From positions 1,361,688 to 1,425,687 of the forward strand of contig VZDJ01000011.1 of the NCBI GenBank assembly GCA_008694505.1: a stretch of DNA of 64,000 bases, in the 5' to 3' direction. The stretch's first letter is position 1; every line of letters begins with the position of its first letter. Position numbers and translations under genes: made by a program. Below are positions 61,601 through 64,000 of this stretch, in pieces. The DNA is from Cyanoderma ruficeps (Eukaryota; Chordata; Aves; Passeriformes; Timaliidae). The notes under the pieces were generated by a model. It did no database searches. It worked only from the letters and a program-made list of their open reading frames with translations, and was not told where the DNA came from.

Positions 61601-63623
61601 TCCACAAGAATAGTCTTGCTTTCAGTCAGTGTACCTATGCTCCCACATTTATCACAGGGAAGCATAATGATATTTCATGTTTTTGAAGCTACCATGTTTC
61701 ATCAAATTTTATCAGCATTGAAGAATATGCTGAAACTGTTTGATTTAATGAAGTCTTACAATATTGTGATTCAACAGTTAATTTTTAAGTTCATGATAAT
61801 AGTTCAATAGCTTAATTTCTGTTCAATGTTGTGTGGATACTATTTATATATTATTTCATATTTCTGTGGCTTAGTTGCACATCTGTAAAGTATTCCTTTT
61901 CTTGTTGATTATAAGTTCTGCAAGAACTAAACTGCCTTACTAGGTTTTTGTAAACAAAAGACAAGGGGATATAAAAAAAGGTGTTTTCAGGTGCAAAACT
62001 CATAATAGCTGAAGCTTCAGAACATTTTGAATCAGTGTAGCTATGGACTTATACTTTCTTTTTTGTGCCTTCGGGGATTTTCCTCCTAACTTGGACTTTT
62101 TCATAGTTGTAACCTCACACAATTTTCTTCTATTTGTCAGAAGACAAGTAACTGAATAACACAGGAAATACAACTGTTCCTTGTTTTTAGAGAAAGTGTA
62201 GGAGATTGCACACAGAGATTATATTCCATTACTTAAAAGCTGAGCAAAAACTGTCCCTTTGACATTGTGAAATCTAACTTCTCTGAGGGTAGAATTTAAG
62301 GCATTTTAAAACTTGAGGTCTTAACTCATGTTTCAGTCTATTACTATAAACCTAGAACAGAGAACAAGGTTTTGATTAGTCTTTTTTCTATCAGAAGAGT
62401 AATTCTGATCAATATCAGAGAAAATATTTCAGCAAAATTAAAAGTAAAATTTGAAAATTTAGTTTTTCAGGATAATTTTTATTCTTTGGTAAGTTATTCC
62501 TATTATTTTAACAATATAGCTCCTGAAAATGTGAAATATTTGTGTTTGATAGCAGTAAAATAAGAAGAAACAAGCCCTGTTAGTTGATGTTTCAAGAAAG
62601 AATAACACGTCTTAAACAAAATTTGATGAAGAGGCCAGGCAGGAATAATCTTTGTTAGCAAACTGATCATGTAAGTATTTTTTCATCTATTGATAGCAGA
62701 ATGTGAGAATGTGAAAAATCATCTGTATATGACTACAGACCATATATAGGCATACATTTTGGTTTAAGCAAATTTTCCCCAGATAAACCTCCTGTACCTA
62801 CTCACATTTCAGTAAATGGTAAAACCATTTATTGTCATGCTAGCAGGATGTGGCACTGGATCCTCATGTCCTAGATGCAGATGTAGTAATCAGTCATTTC
62901 CTAAGGAATTAGGAGAAATAGTGGAAGAGTTCTGTCGACAGAAAGACATTACTTGACTTGTAACTTCCCTCAACACAGAATGGATTTTGTGGAATAGAAA
63001 GCAACTTTCCATTTTCCCCACAGTAAGTTGAAATTCAAGCATTCACAATCAAAGCAGAAGAGCAAGAAAAAAGGAATCTTCTGTCTGTTTAGCACAAACA
63101 GTATGGGCTGTGTTAAAAAGCTCAATTTAGCAAAGAATTGCAGAGCACTCCTCTAGCTTAAGTTAAGAATGTTTTGATTGAATCACATGTAATTTCTTTA
63201 CAGATGATGGGGGGGGTTTCTTGAAGGTTCTTGTCTTATCTTTCAGTTTACAAATATACAATAGAATAAAACATAAGAAGGTATCAGAAAAAAATTCCAT
63301 TTAGGTTAATACAAAAAGTTATCTATGCTTTGTCTCATGCAGCCTTTTATCAGTATAAAGCAGTTGTCTCAGTGTTAGAAATAATTATCCAGAGACAACA
63401 GCCCCAACAAAAGTTGCCTTGACTCTAGGAAAAAGGAAGTTTGAAAAGCATCTCTGGAGACTTGCTCAAAGATCTTTTGTTTTTTAATCTGCCTTTCTGA
63501 GATTTTATTTAGCCTGAATAAGACCATATGTACATGTGCAAGTGTGTACATACTGTACCTATACAGGTATTTATATATGCATATGTATATGTATACTAAC
63601 ATGTTCAGTTGAATCATCATATC
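58695..63623. other. AT-rich unique sequence
   Basis: No gene or mobile element that I can support. It holds short TG/TA repeats (60,309-60,344), a G9 run near 63,209 and a degenerate TA/TG tract near 63,540-63,600. The 121-codon minus frame at 59,051-59,416 and the 92-codon plus frame at 61,335-61,613 have no recognisable features. Confidence 0.5.
60309..60344. repeat. (TG)n and (TA)n microsatellites
   Basis: About seven TG units, a short G-rich spacer, then about five TA units. Confidence 0.85.
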
Positions 63624-64000
63624 TGTTGTGGTTTGAGGGGAAATGAGTTTTTTTTTCAGGAAGGCGAGGTCAAACCAATCAGTGACCAGGTTTGGATGTT
63701 GGCACTTTTGGTGGCCAATGAGAGGTTGGACATGCCTCTGAGGACACAGGGGGTTAAAAGCAAGGACTCCCGGACATACTCTCTCTTTCCGGGCTCTGCT
63801 TTCAGCAGAGGGGCATACTCCTCTTCCCCCGCTCAGTGTGGCAGGCTGGGGGGGGGAGGGGAGCCAGGTAGGCCCAGGCCCCAGGGTGGGGAAAAGAGGG
63901 AGAACGGGACGGGAGCTGGGTCAGCCCTATTTAGGATGGAGGAGTGGAGAACTTCGGAGAGGCCTCCTGTTCCCTACCTTCCCCTCCCTCTCTCGGCCCG
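63624..64000 (+). mobile_element. 5' part of an LTR cut off by the window edge
   Basis: Starts TGTTGTGGTTTGAGG and continues with 'caaaccaatcagtgacc', 'ggccaatgagaggttgg' and 'gggttaaaagcaagg', then a GC- and G-rich segment to the end. This is the U3 and start of R of a forward LTR. Its beginning and its 'catgcctctgagg ... ttaaaag' section resemble the LTR at 30,841, so the two are probably related families. It is the best-preserved promoter in the window. Whether it is a solo LTR or the 5' end of a provirus cannot be told from here. Confidence 0.8.
63675..63760 (+). promoter_or_regulatory. LTR core promoter: two CCAAT boxes and TATA-like box
   Basis: CCAAT boxes at 63,675-63,679 and 63,715-63,719 are followed by TTAAAAG at 63,754-63,760. 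Spacing of about 40 bp between each is typical for an RNA polymerase II LTR promoter; a start near 63,785 is inferred. Confidence 0.55.

Noticed and set aside
1..64000. Search for CRISPR arrays, bacterial operons, riboswitches, tRNA or rRNA genes
   Set aside because: The window is bird nuclear DNA; no regularly spaced repeats, cloverleaf boxes or rRNA segments were seen.

Overview
The window is 64 kb of vertebrate nuclear DNA, almost certainly avian and probably from a perching bird (passerine). The evidence is the repeat content: many 5'-truncated, decayed CR1 LINE fragments and about a dozen solo long terminal repeats (LTRs) of endogenous retroviruses whose sequences I recognise as bird families. 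The background is AT-rich and CpG-poor. There is no bacterial-style gene packing, tRNA, rRNA or CRISPR array, and no open reading frame that I can assign to a host protein. Every long reading frame is a repeat fossil, an artefact of N bases, or a short chance frame. The region reads as a gene desert or the inside of a very long intron.

Layout. 1-4.1 kb: AT-rich sequence with one CR1 and a head-to-head CR1 inversion. 4.1-5.9 kb: three minus-strand LTRs in a row. 6.4-8.4 kb: a 160-bp dispersed direct repeat, the second copy next to a possible LTR. 8.4-21.9 kb: mostly unique AT-rich sequence with one CR1 that ends in a pentanucleotide tail and a purine tract with a G-quadruplex pattern. 21.9-25.7 kb: two minus-strand LTRs. 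27.5-32.2 kb: a CR1 broken by a 580-N assembly gap, then a 1-kb LTR and a 1.37-kb LTR with a target-site duplication. 33.9-37.7 kb: the densest LINE block, with a long CR1 that keeps reverse-transcriptase fossils and is split by an LTR with a 6-bp target-site duplication, then two more CR1s in the opposite orientation. 40.3-46.3 kb: further CR1s. 50-53.6 kb: an LTR, a CR1 with a large internal deletion and another LTR. 58.2-58.7 kb: an LTR. 63.6 kb to the edge: the promoter half of an LTR that runs out of the window.

Nothing here works together as a gene system. The shared theme is retroelement history: LINE fragments with internal deletions and inversions, LTRs nested in LINEs, and retroviral promoters left as solo LTRs. 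Nine of the twelve clear LTRs lie on the minus strand, which would fit the window lying in an intron of a plus-strand gene, but the sample is small. I did not find a new coding system. Repeat families were identified by eye from remembered consensus features, so family names are left generic and boundaries are approximate unless a target-site duplication fixes them.
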